From assembly GCA_017548175.1 (NCBI GenBank), contig JAFYMZ010000060.1, positions 1-11,133 of the forward strand: a stretch of 11,133 bases of DNA. The letters are read 5' to 3'. Within the stretch, counting starts at the first letter, position 1, and every line of letters starts with the position of its first letter. Shown piece after piece: positions 1 through 6,628 of this stretch. The stretch is from Clostridia bacterium. GTDB lineage: Bacteria > Bacillota_A > Clostridia > Oscillospirales > Butyricicoccaceae. The position numbers were made by a program, and so were the translations under genes. The notes under the pieces were generated by a model. The model worked only from the letters and a program-made list of their open reading frames with translations. It was not told where the DNA came from and did no database searches.

Positions 1-729
1 ACCCTGCTGGGTCAGAACGTCAACTCCTACGGCAAGGATCTGCCCGATGCGCCCGACTTCGCCGACCTGCTGGAGGCCATCAATGCCATCCCCGGCGAGT
101 TCCGCGTGCGCTTTATGACCAGCCATCCCCGTGATGCATCCCCCCGTTTGTTTGATACCATGGCCCGATGCGAAAAGGTGTGCAACAGCATCCATCTGCC
201 GGTACAGGCCGGCAACAACCGGGTGCTGAAGGAGATGAACCGGCACTATACCCGCGAGCAGTATCTGGAACTGGTACGCTATGCCCGCAGCGTGATGCCC
301 GATCTGACCATCACCAGCGACATCATCGTCGGCTTCCCCGGTGAGACGGAGGAGGAGTTCGAAGAGACCCTGTCCCTGCTGGAAGAAGTGCGCTACGATT
401 CTCTCTTTACCTTCATCTACTCTCCCCGTAAGGGTACCCGTGCCGCAGAAATGCCCGATCCCGTTTCCCGTCAGGAAAAGCAGGTGTGGTTCGACCGCCT
501 GCTGGATCTGCAGAACACCATCTCCCGGGAAAAGAACGACCCCTATGTGGGCAAGACCCTGCCCGTTCTGCTGGACGGCTACAGCGAGGATGAAAATTAT
601 ACCTATACCGGCCGTACCGAAGGCTTCAAGCTGGTACACGTAAAGGGTCCCGAAGGTCTGGTAGGCCGGTGCTTGCCGGTGGAGATCGACCGCCGCAGCA
701 CGTGGGCTCTGTTTGGAAAGGTGAAATAA
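1..729 (+). CDS. miaB: tRNA-2-methylthio-N6-dimethylallyladenosine synthase MiaB, C-terminal part (5' end outside window)
   Basis: The open frame runs from base 1 to a TAA at 727-729 and gives the last 242 residues. MiaB is a radical SAM methylthiotransferase that adds a methylthio group at C2 of i6A37 in tRNAs reading U-starting codons. Visible family marks are [10 protein letters not shown] at the left edge, the SHP motif (about residue 41), HLPVQAGNN (about 65; the family usually has HLPVQSGS), [15 protein letters not shown] (about 105-119), [12 protein letters not shown], and a C-terminal TRAM RNA-binding domain from about residue 180 to the end ([12 protein letters not shown] through the last residues). 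The N-terminal iron-sulphur domain and the radical SAM CxxxCxxC are upstream of the window. The stop is one base before the mutS start, so the two genes are very likely co-transcribed and translationally coupled. Related methylthiotransferases (MtaB, RimO) are less likely because of the [10 protein letters not shown] and HLPVQ signatures and the neighbouring miaA. Confidence 0.95.
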   Translation, partial: TLLGQNVNSYGKDLPDAPDFADLLEAINAIPGEFRVRFMTSHPRDASPRLFDTMARCEKVCNSIHLPVQAGNNRVLKEMNRHYTREQYLELVRYARSVMPDLTITSDIIVGFPGETEEEFEETLSLLEEVRYDSLFTFIYSPRKGTRAAEMPDPVSRQEKQVWFDRLLDLQNTISREKNDPYVGKTLPVLLDGYSEDENYTYTGRTEGFKLVHVKGPEGLVGRCLPVEIDRRSTWALFGKVK

Positions 730-730
730 T

Positions 731-3367
731 ATGGCACGGGAAAAGAAAGCACAGGCATCGGGCGGTTTCACCCCCATGATGCAGCAATATCTGGACGTCA
801 AGGCACAGCATCAGGATGCCATCCTGATGTACCGGTTGGGCGACTTTTACGAAATGTTCTTTGACGATGCCAAAACGGTATCCCGGGAACTGGAGCTGAC
901 CCTCACCGGCCGCGATTGCGGACAGGAAGAACGCGCCCCCATGTGCGGCGTGCCCTTCCACAGTGCCGAAGGCTATATCGGCCGCTTGGTGGCAAAGGGC
1001 TACAAGGTTGCCATCTGTGAGCAGATGGAAGACCCTGCCACCGCCAAGGGCCTGGTCAAACGAGAGGTCATCCGTATGATCACCCCCGGCACCGTGATGG
1101 AAACCTCTATGCTGCAAGAAGAGCGCAATAACTTCATCGCAGCCGTGTATATGGACAGCCGTGGCGGCGGTATTTGCTTCTGCGACGTGTCCACCGGCGA
1201 ATGTTTCGCCACCCAGACCACCGCTGCCGAAGCCGGCGCGGAACTGGTCAACGAACTGGGTCGTTTTTCTCCTGCCGAAGTACTGTTGTCGCAGGGTGCA
1301 GAACAGTGTGCGCCGCTGCTGGACTTTGCGGAAAATCGGCTGGATTGCTATCTGGTACGCGGCAGAGAGCATTTCTTTGCTTTCCACAGTGCGTTGGATG
1401 CCGCAAAGAAACAGTTTGCCGCCGAGCCTCTGCCCGAAGGCGAACTGCTGCAGTTGGCTGCCGGCGCATTGATGCAGTATCTGCGTGAAAATCAAAAGAG
1501 CGACCTTGCCCACATCCGTAAACTGGAGGCCTACGGCCGCACCCAGTATATGGAGCTGGATTATACCGCACGCCGCAATCTGGAGCTGACCGAATCCCTC
1601 CGTACCGGAGAAAAGCGCGGTTCGCTGTTGTGGGTGCTGGATCATACCAAGACCGCCATGGGTGCCCGTTTGCTGAAGCAGTGGCTGGAGCGCCCCTTGC
1701 GCAGCGTGCCGCAGATCCAAAGCCGCCAGAATGCCGTGGCCGAACTGCTGGAATCTGACCGCTTGCGGGATGATCTGGCAGGGGATATGAGCAAGATCTA
1801 CGACATCGAGCGCATCGTGGGCCGCATCGTCTACGGCAGCGCCAACGGCCGTGACCTACGTGCCCTGTATCAGGTTTGCACCCAGCTTCCGCTGCTGCGC
1901 GAAAAACTGCAGCAAATGCGCGCCCCGCTGCTGTGCCGCCTGCTGGAAGAAATGGACGACCTGTCCGACATCGGAGAACTCATCGACCGCGCCATCGTGG
2001 AAGAGCCGCCCTTCTCCGTCCGTGAAGGCGGTATGATCCGCGAAGGCTTTGACCAGCAGGCCGACCGCCTGCGTACGCTGCTGGGCGGCGGTACCGCACG
2101 GCTGGCAGAAATCGAGCGTGCCGAGCGCGAACGCACCGGCATCCCCAAACTGAAGGTGGGCTACAACAAGGTCTTTGGCTATTACATCGAAGTCACCAAG
2201 TCCTACATCGATCAGGTGCCAGAAACCTATATCCGCAAGCAGACCCTTACCGGCTGCGAGCGTTACATCACCCCCGAACTGAAAGAACTGGAAGGCGAGG
2301 TCCTGTCCGCCAGCGACCGCCTTACCGCATTGGAGTATCAGCTCTTTACGCAAGTGCGCGAAGCCATCGCCGGACAGGTGAGCCGCATTCAGGCCACCTC
2401 CCACGCGGTCGCCCAGTTGGATGCCCTGTGCTCGTTGGCCAAGGCAGCAAGAAAGAATCATTACACCATGCCCACTGTGGATGACAGTGACCGCCTGCAC
2501 ATCGTGGCCGGCCGCCATCCCGTGGTAGAGCGTGTGCTGGAAGACAGCCTGTTTGTGCCCAATGATACCTACATGGATTGCGGTGACAACCGGGTCTATG
2601 TGATCACCGGCCCCAATATGGCCGGTAAATCCACCTTTATGCGGCAGGTGGCCCTCATTACCGTGATGGCGCAGATCGGCAGCTTTGTACCTGCCAACGA
2701 AGCGCACATCGGTGTTTGTGACCGTGTCTTTACCCGTGTGGGCGCATCCGACGACCTGTTTGCCGGCCGTTCCACCTTTATGGTGGAGATGAACGAGGTG
2801 GCAGAGATCCTGAAATATGCCACCGGCCGCAGTCTGCTGATTCTGGACGAGATCGGTCGCGGCACCTCTACCTTTGACGGTATGTCCATTGCCCGTGCCG
2901 TACTGGAGTATGTGGCAGACAAAAAGCATCTGGGTGCCAAGACCCTCTTCGCCACCCATTACCACGAACTGTGCGCACTGGAAGGCATCGTCGAGGGCGT
3001 GAAGAACTATAACATCGTGGTCAAGAAGCGTGGCGAGGACATTATCTTCATCAAGAAGATCGTCCCCGGCGGTGCTAATGACAGTTACGGTATCGAAGTT
3101 GCCAAACTGGCCGGTCTGCCTGACAAAGTGGTCAAGCGCGCCCGTGCCGTACTGGCCGAAATCGAGCGCAAGCCCTCCGTGCTGCCCGTTTCCGCCGCCG
3201 AAGCCGCACCTGCGGAAGAAGCGCCGGAAGAACTGCAGATCTCGTTGGGCGGCTTGGCCGGCAACGATCTGGTAGAGCGTTTGCGCAAACTGGAACCCGA
3301 AGTGTTGACCCCCATTGAAGCAATGAATCTGCTCTTTGAACTGCATAAGCAGGCCAAAGAGTGTTGA
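731..3367 (+). CDS. mutS: DNA mismatch repair protein MutS
   Basis: This is an 878-residue mismatch-recognition ATPase, full length for bacterial MutS (about 850-880). The N-terminal domain has the mismatch-wedging Phe-x-Glu as F39-Y40-E41 in the context RLGDFYEMF. The core and clamp domains follow, with the connector-clamp motif TGIPKLKVGYNKVFGYYIEV near residue 475. The C-terminal ATPase has Walker A GPNMAGKST (627-635), Walker B LLILDE (702-707) followed by GRGTST, and the His-containing ATHYHEL (741-747). After a Pro/Ala/Glu-rich linker, QISLGG (836-841) sits where other MutS proteins carry the beta-clamp binding motif; this assignment is inferred. The tail TPIEAMNLLFELHKQAK is the usual MutS end. 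ATG at 731 is chosen because it begins one base after the miaB stop and the GGAAAGGTG purine stretch at 715-723 is at a plausible distance. It partners with MutL, which starts 44 nt downstream. Confident call; MutS2 is excluded by the mismatch-binding domain. Confidence 0.98.
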   Translation: MAREKKAQASGGFTPMMQQYLDVKAQHQDAILMYRLGDFYEMFFDDAKTVSRELELTLTGRDCGQEERAPMCGVPFHSAEGYIGRLVAKGYKVAICEQMEDPATAKGLVKREVIRMITPGTVMETSMLQEERNNFIAAVYMDSRGGGICFCDVSTGECFATQTTAAEAGAELVNELGRFSPAEVLLSQGAEQCAPLLDFAENRLDCYLVRGREHFFAFHSALDAAKKQFAAEPLPEGELLQLAAGALMQYLRENQKSDLAHIRKLEAYGRTQYMELDYTARRNLELTESLRTGEKRGSLLWVLDHTKTAMGARLLKQWLERPLRSVPQIQSRQNAVAELLESDRLRDDLAGDMSKIYDIERIVGRIVYGSANGRDLRALYQVCTQLPLLREKLQQMRAPLLCRLLEEMDDLSDIGELIDRAIVEEPPFSVREGGMIREGFDQQADRLRTLLGGGTARLAEIERAERERTGIPKLKVGYNKVFGYYIEVTKSYIDQVPETYIRKQTLTGCERYITPELKELEGEVLSASDRLTALEYQLFTQVREAIAGQVSRIQATSHAVAQLDALCSLAKAARKNHYTMPTVDDSDRLHIVAGRHPVVERVLEDSLFVPNDTYMDCGDNRVYVITGPNMAGKSTFMRQVALITVMAQIGSFVPANEAHIGVCDRVFTRVGASDDLFAGRSTFMVEMNEVAEILKYATGRSLLILDEIGRGTSTFDGMSIARAVLEYVADKKHLGAKTLFATHYHELCALEGIVEGVKNYNIVVKKRGEDIIFIKKIVPGGANDSYGIEVAKLAGLPDKVVKRARAVLAEIERKPSVLPVSAAEAAPAEEAPEELQISLGGLAGNDLVERLRKLEPEVLTPIEAMNLLFELHKQAKEC

Positions 3368-3380
3368 CGAACGACGATTC

Positions 3381-3396
3381 GCCGCAGTTTTGCGGC
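3381..3396 (+). other. Small hairpin in the mutS-mutL gap
   Basis: GCCGCA (3381-3386) and TGCGGC (3391-3396) are perfect 6-bp inverted repeats with a 4-nt GTTT loop, lying between the mutS stop and the mutL Shine-Dalgarno site (GGAG, 3402-3405). No U-run follows, so it is not an intrinsic terminator. It may affect mRNA processing or reduce read-through of translation, but it may also be chance; no function is claimed. Confidence 0.35.
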
Positions 3397-3411
3397 AGAT
3401 TGGAGAAACCT

Positions 3412-5379
3412 ATGGCCAAAATTCATCTTTTATCCCAACAACTGGCCAATATGATCGCCGCCGGTGAGGTGGTAGAGCGTCCCGCATCGGTTGCCAAGGA
3501 ATTGGTGGAAAACTCCATCGATGCCGGCAGCCGCCGCATCACCGTGGAGATCAAAAGCGGCGGCGTGTCCTACCTGCGCGTGACCGATGACGGCCACGGC
3601 ATCCCTGCCGAGGATGTGGCATTGGCCTTCCGTCGCCACGCCACCAGTAAACTGTATGCCGAAGAAGACCTGATGTGCATCCGCACCTTGGGCTTCCGCG
3701 GTGAAGCTTTGGCTTCCGTGGCATCGGTGGCCAAGGTCGACCTGTTTACCTGCACTCCCGGCAGCGATACCGGTGTGCAATATTCCATCGAGGGCGGCGA
3801 AGAGACCGCCTTCCACGAGACCGGCTGTCCCGTGGGTACTACGGTGGTGGTGCGTGAACTGTTCTATAACATTCCCGCCCGCGCCAAGTTCCTGAAAAAA
3901 GACAGCACCGAGGGTGCGTATGTGGAGCAGGCTGTCCTGCAGCAGGCCATCGCCCATCCCGAAGTAGCCGTAACCTTTATCCGCGAGGGCAAAGAGATTT
4001 TCTCCACCCCCGGCAAGGGTCAGATGCAGGATGCCATCTATGCCGTTTACGGCAAAGATCTGGCAGAGTCTTTGGTGGCGGTCGTGGGAGAGCACGGCGA
4101 TATTCGCCTCAGCGGTTTTGTGGCACGCCCCGTGCTCAACCGTCCCAACCGTAATTATCAGCATTTCTATATCAACGGCCGCTGCATCCGCTCCCGTTTG
4201 CTTTCCGCAGCGCTGGAAGAAGCCTTCAAGAGCAAGGTTACCGTGGGTCGATTCCCGGTATGCTTCCTGAATCTGTATATGAGCCCTGCCGCGCTGGATG
4301 TCAACGTGCATCCTGCCAAGCTGGAGGTCAAGTTTGCCCGGGAGAAAGAGGTCTTTTCCGCGGTGTATCATTCCGTTTGCACCGCATTGGAATCCCTGCA
4401 GGAACTGGATGCGATGCGCCGTGCCGCAGCGCGTCCCCGTGAAGACAATGTAACGACCGAGCAGCAGCGGATGGATACCAAGACCATGCAGCCGGAGCAA
4501 AAGCAACCCGAGATCGATCAGCCGGCGCAGCCTGTTATCACAACCCGGGCCTATACCCCTGCCCGTCCGACCTATACCTTCCCCGAGAGCCACGCAAAGC
4601 AGCAGAGCAAGGTGGCAGAGCGTACTACCGTCCAATACGGTACGAATCATAAGCCGCTGCAGATCGCAGAAGAGCGTCCCCGGTTGGAGATCCGGCACGA
4701 GCCGGTATTCGAAGACCTGACCATTCACGCAGAGCCGAAGCCTGCCGCACCGGTGCAGCAGCCCGAACCCGAAGCGGCAAAGACTCCCGCACCGGCACAG
4801 GAAGTGCAGAAGGACATCCGCATCATCGGCGAAGCCTTCCGTACTTACATTATGGCAGAGGACCGGGAAGGCATCTGGCTGATCGATAAGCACGCGGCCC
4901 ATGAAAAGATCCTGTATGACAAACTGTGCGCACAGGATGAACCGCAGCCGGGTCAGATCCTGCTGTCTCCGCTGGCCGTGAGCCTGAGCCGTGAAGAAAA
5001 AGATGCTCTGCTGGCGGCCCGTGACGTGCTGGCCACCTTGGGCTTCCAGGTGGAAGACGGCGGTCTTGGCGGCCTGCTGGTGCGCGAGATCCCGGTGTAT
5101 CTGGATTTGGAAGAATCTCCGTATCTGTTGGCGCAGATGGCGCAGCAGCTGCGTGAGGGTCGCAAGGCAGAAAGTCAAGTGCTGGATGAACTCCGTAAGA
5201 GCATTGCCTGCAAAGCTGCTGTAAAGGCTGGATACTTTACTGCAGAAGCGGAACTCGAGCGCTTTGCCAAGCAGGTCTTAGCCGATGATACCGTGCGCAA
5301 TTGCCCCCACGGCCGTCCCGCCGTGGTCTATCTCAGCCGATATGAACTGGAAAAGATGTTCAAGCGGGTGCAGCCATGA
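3412..5379 (+). CDS. mutL: DNA mismatch repair endonuclease MutL
   Basis: A 655-residue MutL that links mismatch-bound MutS to strand cutting. The N-terminal GHKL ATPase is clear: KELVENSIDAG with general-base E30 and Mg-binding N34, D59 in DDGHGIP, and GFRGEA (94-99). A Pro/Gln/Glu-rich linker covers about 345-470. The C-terminal domain carries nuclease marks known from MutL of bacteria without MutH: D492-K-H-A-A-H-E498 (consensus DQHAxxE), A-C600-K, and CPHGRP (631-636). QILLSP (515-520) fits the beta-clamp binding consensus. ATG at 3412 is chosen because GGAG (3402-3405) is correctly spaced and MAKIHLLSQQLANMIAAGEVVERPA matches the family start only in its MAKI... form; an in-frame GTG at 3361 would add 17 unrelated residues overlapping mutS. 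The stop overlaps the miaA start (ATGA), implying translational coupling. The last acidic residue of the extended DQHA motif is D503 rather than the usual Glu. Confidence 0.97.
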   Translation: MAKIHLLSQQLANMIAAGEVVERPASVAKELVENSIDAGSRRITVEIKSGGVSYLRVTDDGHGIPAEDVALAFRRHATSKLYAEEDLMCIRTLGFRGEALASVASVAKVDLFTCTPGSDTGVQYSIEGGEETAFHETGCPVGTTVVVRELFYNIPARAKFLKKDSTEGAYVEQAVLQQAIAHPEVAVTFIREGKEIFSTPGKGQMQDAIYAVYGKDLAESLVAVVGEHGDIRLSGFVARPVLNRPNRNYQHFYINGRCIRSRLLSAALEEAFKSKVTVGRFPVCFLNLYMSPAALDVNVHPAKLEVKFAREKEVFSAVYHSVCTALESLQELDAMRRAAARPREDNVTTEQQRMDTKTMQPEQKQPEIDQPAQPVITTRAYTPARPTYTFPESHAKQQSKVAERTTVQYGTNHKPLQIAEERPRLEIRHEPVFEDLTIHAEPKPAAPVQQPEPEAAKTPAPAQEVQKDIRIIGEAFRTYIMAEDREGIWLIDKHAAHEKILYDKLCAQDEPQPGQILLSPLAVSLSREEKDALLAARDVLATLGFQVEDGGLGGLLVREIPVYLDLEESPYLLAQMAQQLREGRKAESQVLDELRKSIACKAAVKAGYFTAEAELERFAKQVLADDTVRNCPHGRPAVVYLSRYELEKMFKRVQP

Positions 5380-6311
5380 AGCGGATCGCAGCAGTCGTAG
5401 GCCCCACCGCATCAGGCAAAACCGCCTTGGCGGTGGCACTGGCCAAGCAGTTTAACGGCGAGGTAGTCTCTGCCGATTCCATGCAGATCTACCGTAAACT
5501 GAACATTGGCACCGCAAAGCCGACGGAAGAAGAAATGCAGGGGATCCCGCACCATATGCTGGATGTGGCCGACCCCGGAGAAAGCTATTCCGTTTCCCGT
5601 TATGAAAAAGAAGCGACCGCCTGCGTAGAGGACATCCTCTCTCGCGGAAAACTGCCCATTCTGTGCGGCGGTACAGGCCTTTATGTCGATGCGCTCATCC
5701 GCGGCGGTGGCTTTTTGGAAAGCGGCGTGGACAGCGGCCTGCGGGCGCAGCTGGAAGCCGAATGGGACGCACAGGGTGGGGAAGCGATGCTGGAAAAACT
5801 TGCATCCTTCGATCCCGACAGTGCAAATCGCCTGCATCTGAACGACCGAAAGCGCATCATTCGCGCCGTAGAGGTTTACCTGCAGACCGGCATCACCATC
5901 ACCGAGCACAATGCCCGCACTGCGGCACAGCCGCCCCGGTATGACGCCGTGATGATCGGTCTGCGCACAGAACCCCGACAGATCCTGTACAGCCGCATCG
6001 ACCGCCGTGTCACCAAAATGCTGGAGGCCGGTCTGGAGCAAGAGGCAAGATGCCTGCTGGAAAGCGGCGACCTTGCCGGCACCGCCGCCCAAGCCATCGG
6101 ATACAAGGAAATGCTGGCGTATTTCCGCGGAGAAGCCACCTTGGAACAGGCGGCAGACCTGATCCGTCAAAAATCCAGAAATTACGCCAAACGCCAGCTC
6201 ACTTGGTTCCAGCGCGATTCGCGCGTGCACTGGATCACTTACAATCAACCGGAATCGGAAGCAGAAGTATTCCGGATTGCGACAAATTTCTTACAGGAGC
6301 AGGGTTTATAA
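5376..6311 (+). CDS. miaA: tRNA dimethylallyltransferase MiaA
   Basis: A 311-residue enzyme that transfers the dimethylallyl group to N6 of A37 in tRNAs reading UNN codons, producing i6A, the substrate of MiaB encoded at the left edge of the window. The P-loop is GPTASGKT (9-16). SADSMQIYRKLNIGTAKP (about 32-49) contains the conserved Asp-Ser-x-Gln of the tRNA/substrate pocket. HHMLDVADP, CGGTGLYVDALI and the LNDRKRIIRAVEVY segment follow, and the C-terminal RNYAKRQLTWFQRD is typical. Length is normal. The ATG at 5376 overlaps the mutL TGA by four bases, so it is probably translated by ribosomes finishing mutL; the upstream AAGCGGGTG (5363-5371) could serve as a weak Shine-Dalgarno site. The gene stops 37 nt before hfq, and its stop codon lies within an inverted repeat of the hfq leader. 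The miaA-hfq order is widely conserved in bacteria. Confidence 0.97.
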   Translation: MKRIAAVVGPTASGKTALAVALAKQFNGEVVSADSMQIYRKLNIGTAKPTEEEMQGIPHHMLDVADPGESYSVSRYEKEATACVEDILSRGKLPILCGGTGLYVDALIRGGGFLESGVDSGLRAQLEAEWDAQGGEAMLEKLASFDPDSANRLHLNDRKRIIRAVEVYLQTGITITEHNARTAAQPPRYDAVMIGLRTEPRQILYSRIDRRVTKMLEAGLEQEARCLLESGDLAGTAAQAIGYKEMLAYFRGEATLEQAADLIRQKSRNYAKRQLTWFQRDSRVHWITYNQPESEAEVFRIATNFLQEQGL

Positions 6312-6348
6312 TTGGAATGTCAAATTATAAAGAAAAGAGGCATTCCAA
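6305..6348 (+). promoter_or_regulatory. hfq leader with two alternative stem-loops over the ribosome-binding site
   Basis: Stem A pairs TTTATAATT (6305-6313) with AATTATAAA (6323-6331), a perfect 9-bp repeat with a 9-nt loop, and includes the miaA stop codon (6309-6311). Stem B pairs TTGGAATG (6312-6319) with CATTCCAA (6341-6348), extendable inward by U-G and C-G pairs to 10 bp (6312-6321 with 6339-6348). Stem B takes the last two Gs of the Shine-Dalgarno AAGAGG (6335-6340) and ends at the base before the hfq ATG. The stems share bases 6312-6313 and their pairings cross, so they should not coexist fully. Stem A leaves the Shine-Dalgarno site free. TATAAT at 6307-6312 is also a perfect -10 hexamer, but no matching -35 is seen at normal spacing. 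The repeats are observed; the switch is inferred. Confidence 0.5.
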
Positions 6349-6591
6349 ATGGAAATCAAGCACAACCTGCAAGACTGTTTTCTCAACTACGTACGAAAAG
6401 AACGGATCCCGCTGACGGTATTTCTCACCAACGGATTTCAGCAGCGGGGCACGGTCAGTGCCTTTGACGGCTATACGATCCTGCTTTGGTTCGAAGGCCG
6501 CCAGCACCTGATCTACAAACACGCAATCTCTACCATTGTACCCCAGCGGAGCGTACCCACCCTGCCGGAAGCCGCGGAAATCCGTGACTGA
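6349..6591 (+). CDS. hfq: RNA chaperone Hfq
   Basis: An 80-residue Sm-fold protein forming a hexameric ring that binds small RNAs and mRNAs. Sm1 is seen in NLQDCFLN (6-13) through LTVFLTNGFQQRG to FDGYTILL (39-46), and Sm2 is YKHAIST (56-62) with the proximal-face Lys57-His58 pair. Q8, D9 and F11 of the U-binding proximal site are kept, with Y42 where E. coli has F42. NGFQQRG (28-34) resembles the Bacillus/Listeria NGFQLRG rather than E. coli NGIKLQG, pointing to a Gram-positive distal face. The rim motif R16-K-E-R19 resembles E. coli RRER more than Bacillus RKEN. W47 and the short tail (RSVPTLPEAAEIRD) are not typical but do not break the fold. The start has AAGAGG (6335-6340) eight bases upstream. 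It follows miaA, as in many bacteria. Confidence 0.95.
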   Translation: MEIKHNLQDCFLNYVRKERIPLTVFLTNGFQQRGTVSAFDGYTILLWFEGRQHLIYKHAISTIVPQRSVPTLPEAAEIRD

Positions 6592-6605
6592 CAGCCGGTG
6601 CTGAC

Positions 6606-6628
6606 GGGCGCTCCCGGAAGGAGCGCCT
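6606..6628 (+). promoter_or_regulatory. GC-rich stem-loop sequestering the ribosome-binding site of the HlyD-like gene
   Basis: GGCGCTCC (6607-6614) and GGAGCGCC (6620-6627) form a perfect 8-bp stem, with a possible ninth G-U pair (6606/6628) and a CGGAA loop (6615-6619). The Shine-Dalgarno sequence AAGGAG (6618-6623) lies partly in the loop and partly in the 3' arm, and the stem ends at or one base before the ATG at 6629. No U-tract follows, so it is not an intrinsic terminator for hfq. As an RNA it would be expected to repress initiation unless opened; this consequence is inferred. Confidence 0.55.

Noticed and set aside
1856..3346. Long antisense open frame opposite mutS (496 codons)
   Set aside because: Its frame mirrors the codon bias of mutS, the product is His/Gln/Gly-rich with no recognisable motif, and it has no promoter or ribosome-binding site of note. 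The sense strand is clearly MutS.
3361..3411. GTG start for mutL at 3361
   Set aside because: It would overlap mutS and add 17 residues not seen in MutL. The ATG at 3412 has a good Shine-Dalgarno and starts at the conserved family N-terminus.
3430..5178. Long antisense open frame opposite mutL (582 codons)
   Set aside because: Same shadow effect as over mutS: composition-driven lack of stops, low-complexity product, and no family match. Similar long antisense frames opposite the HlyD-like gene, divIVA and ileS were rejected for the same reason.
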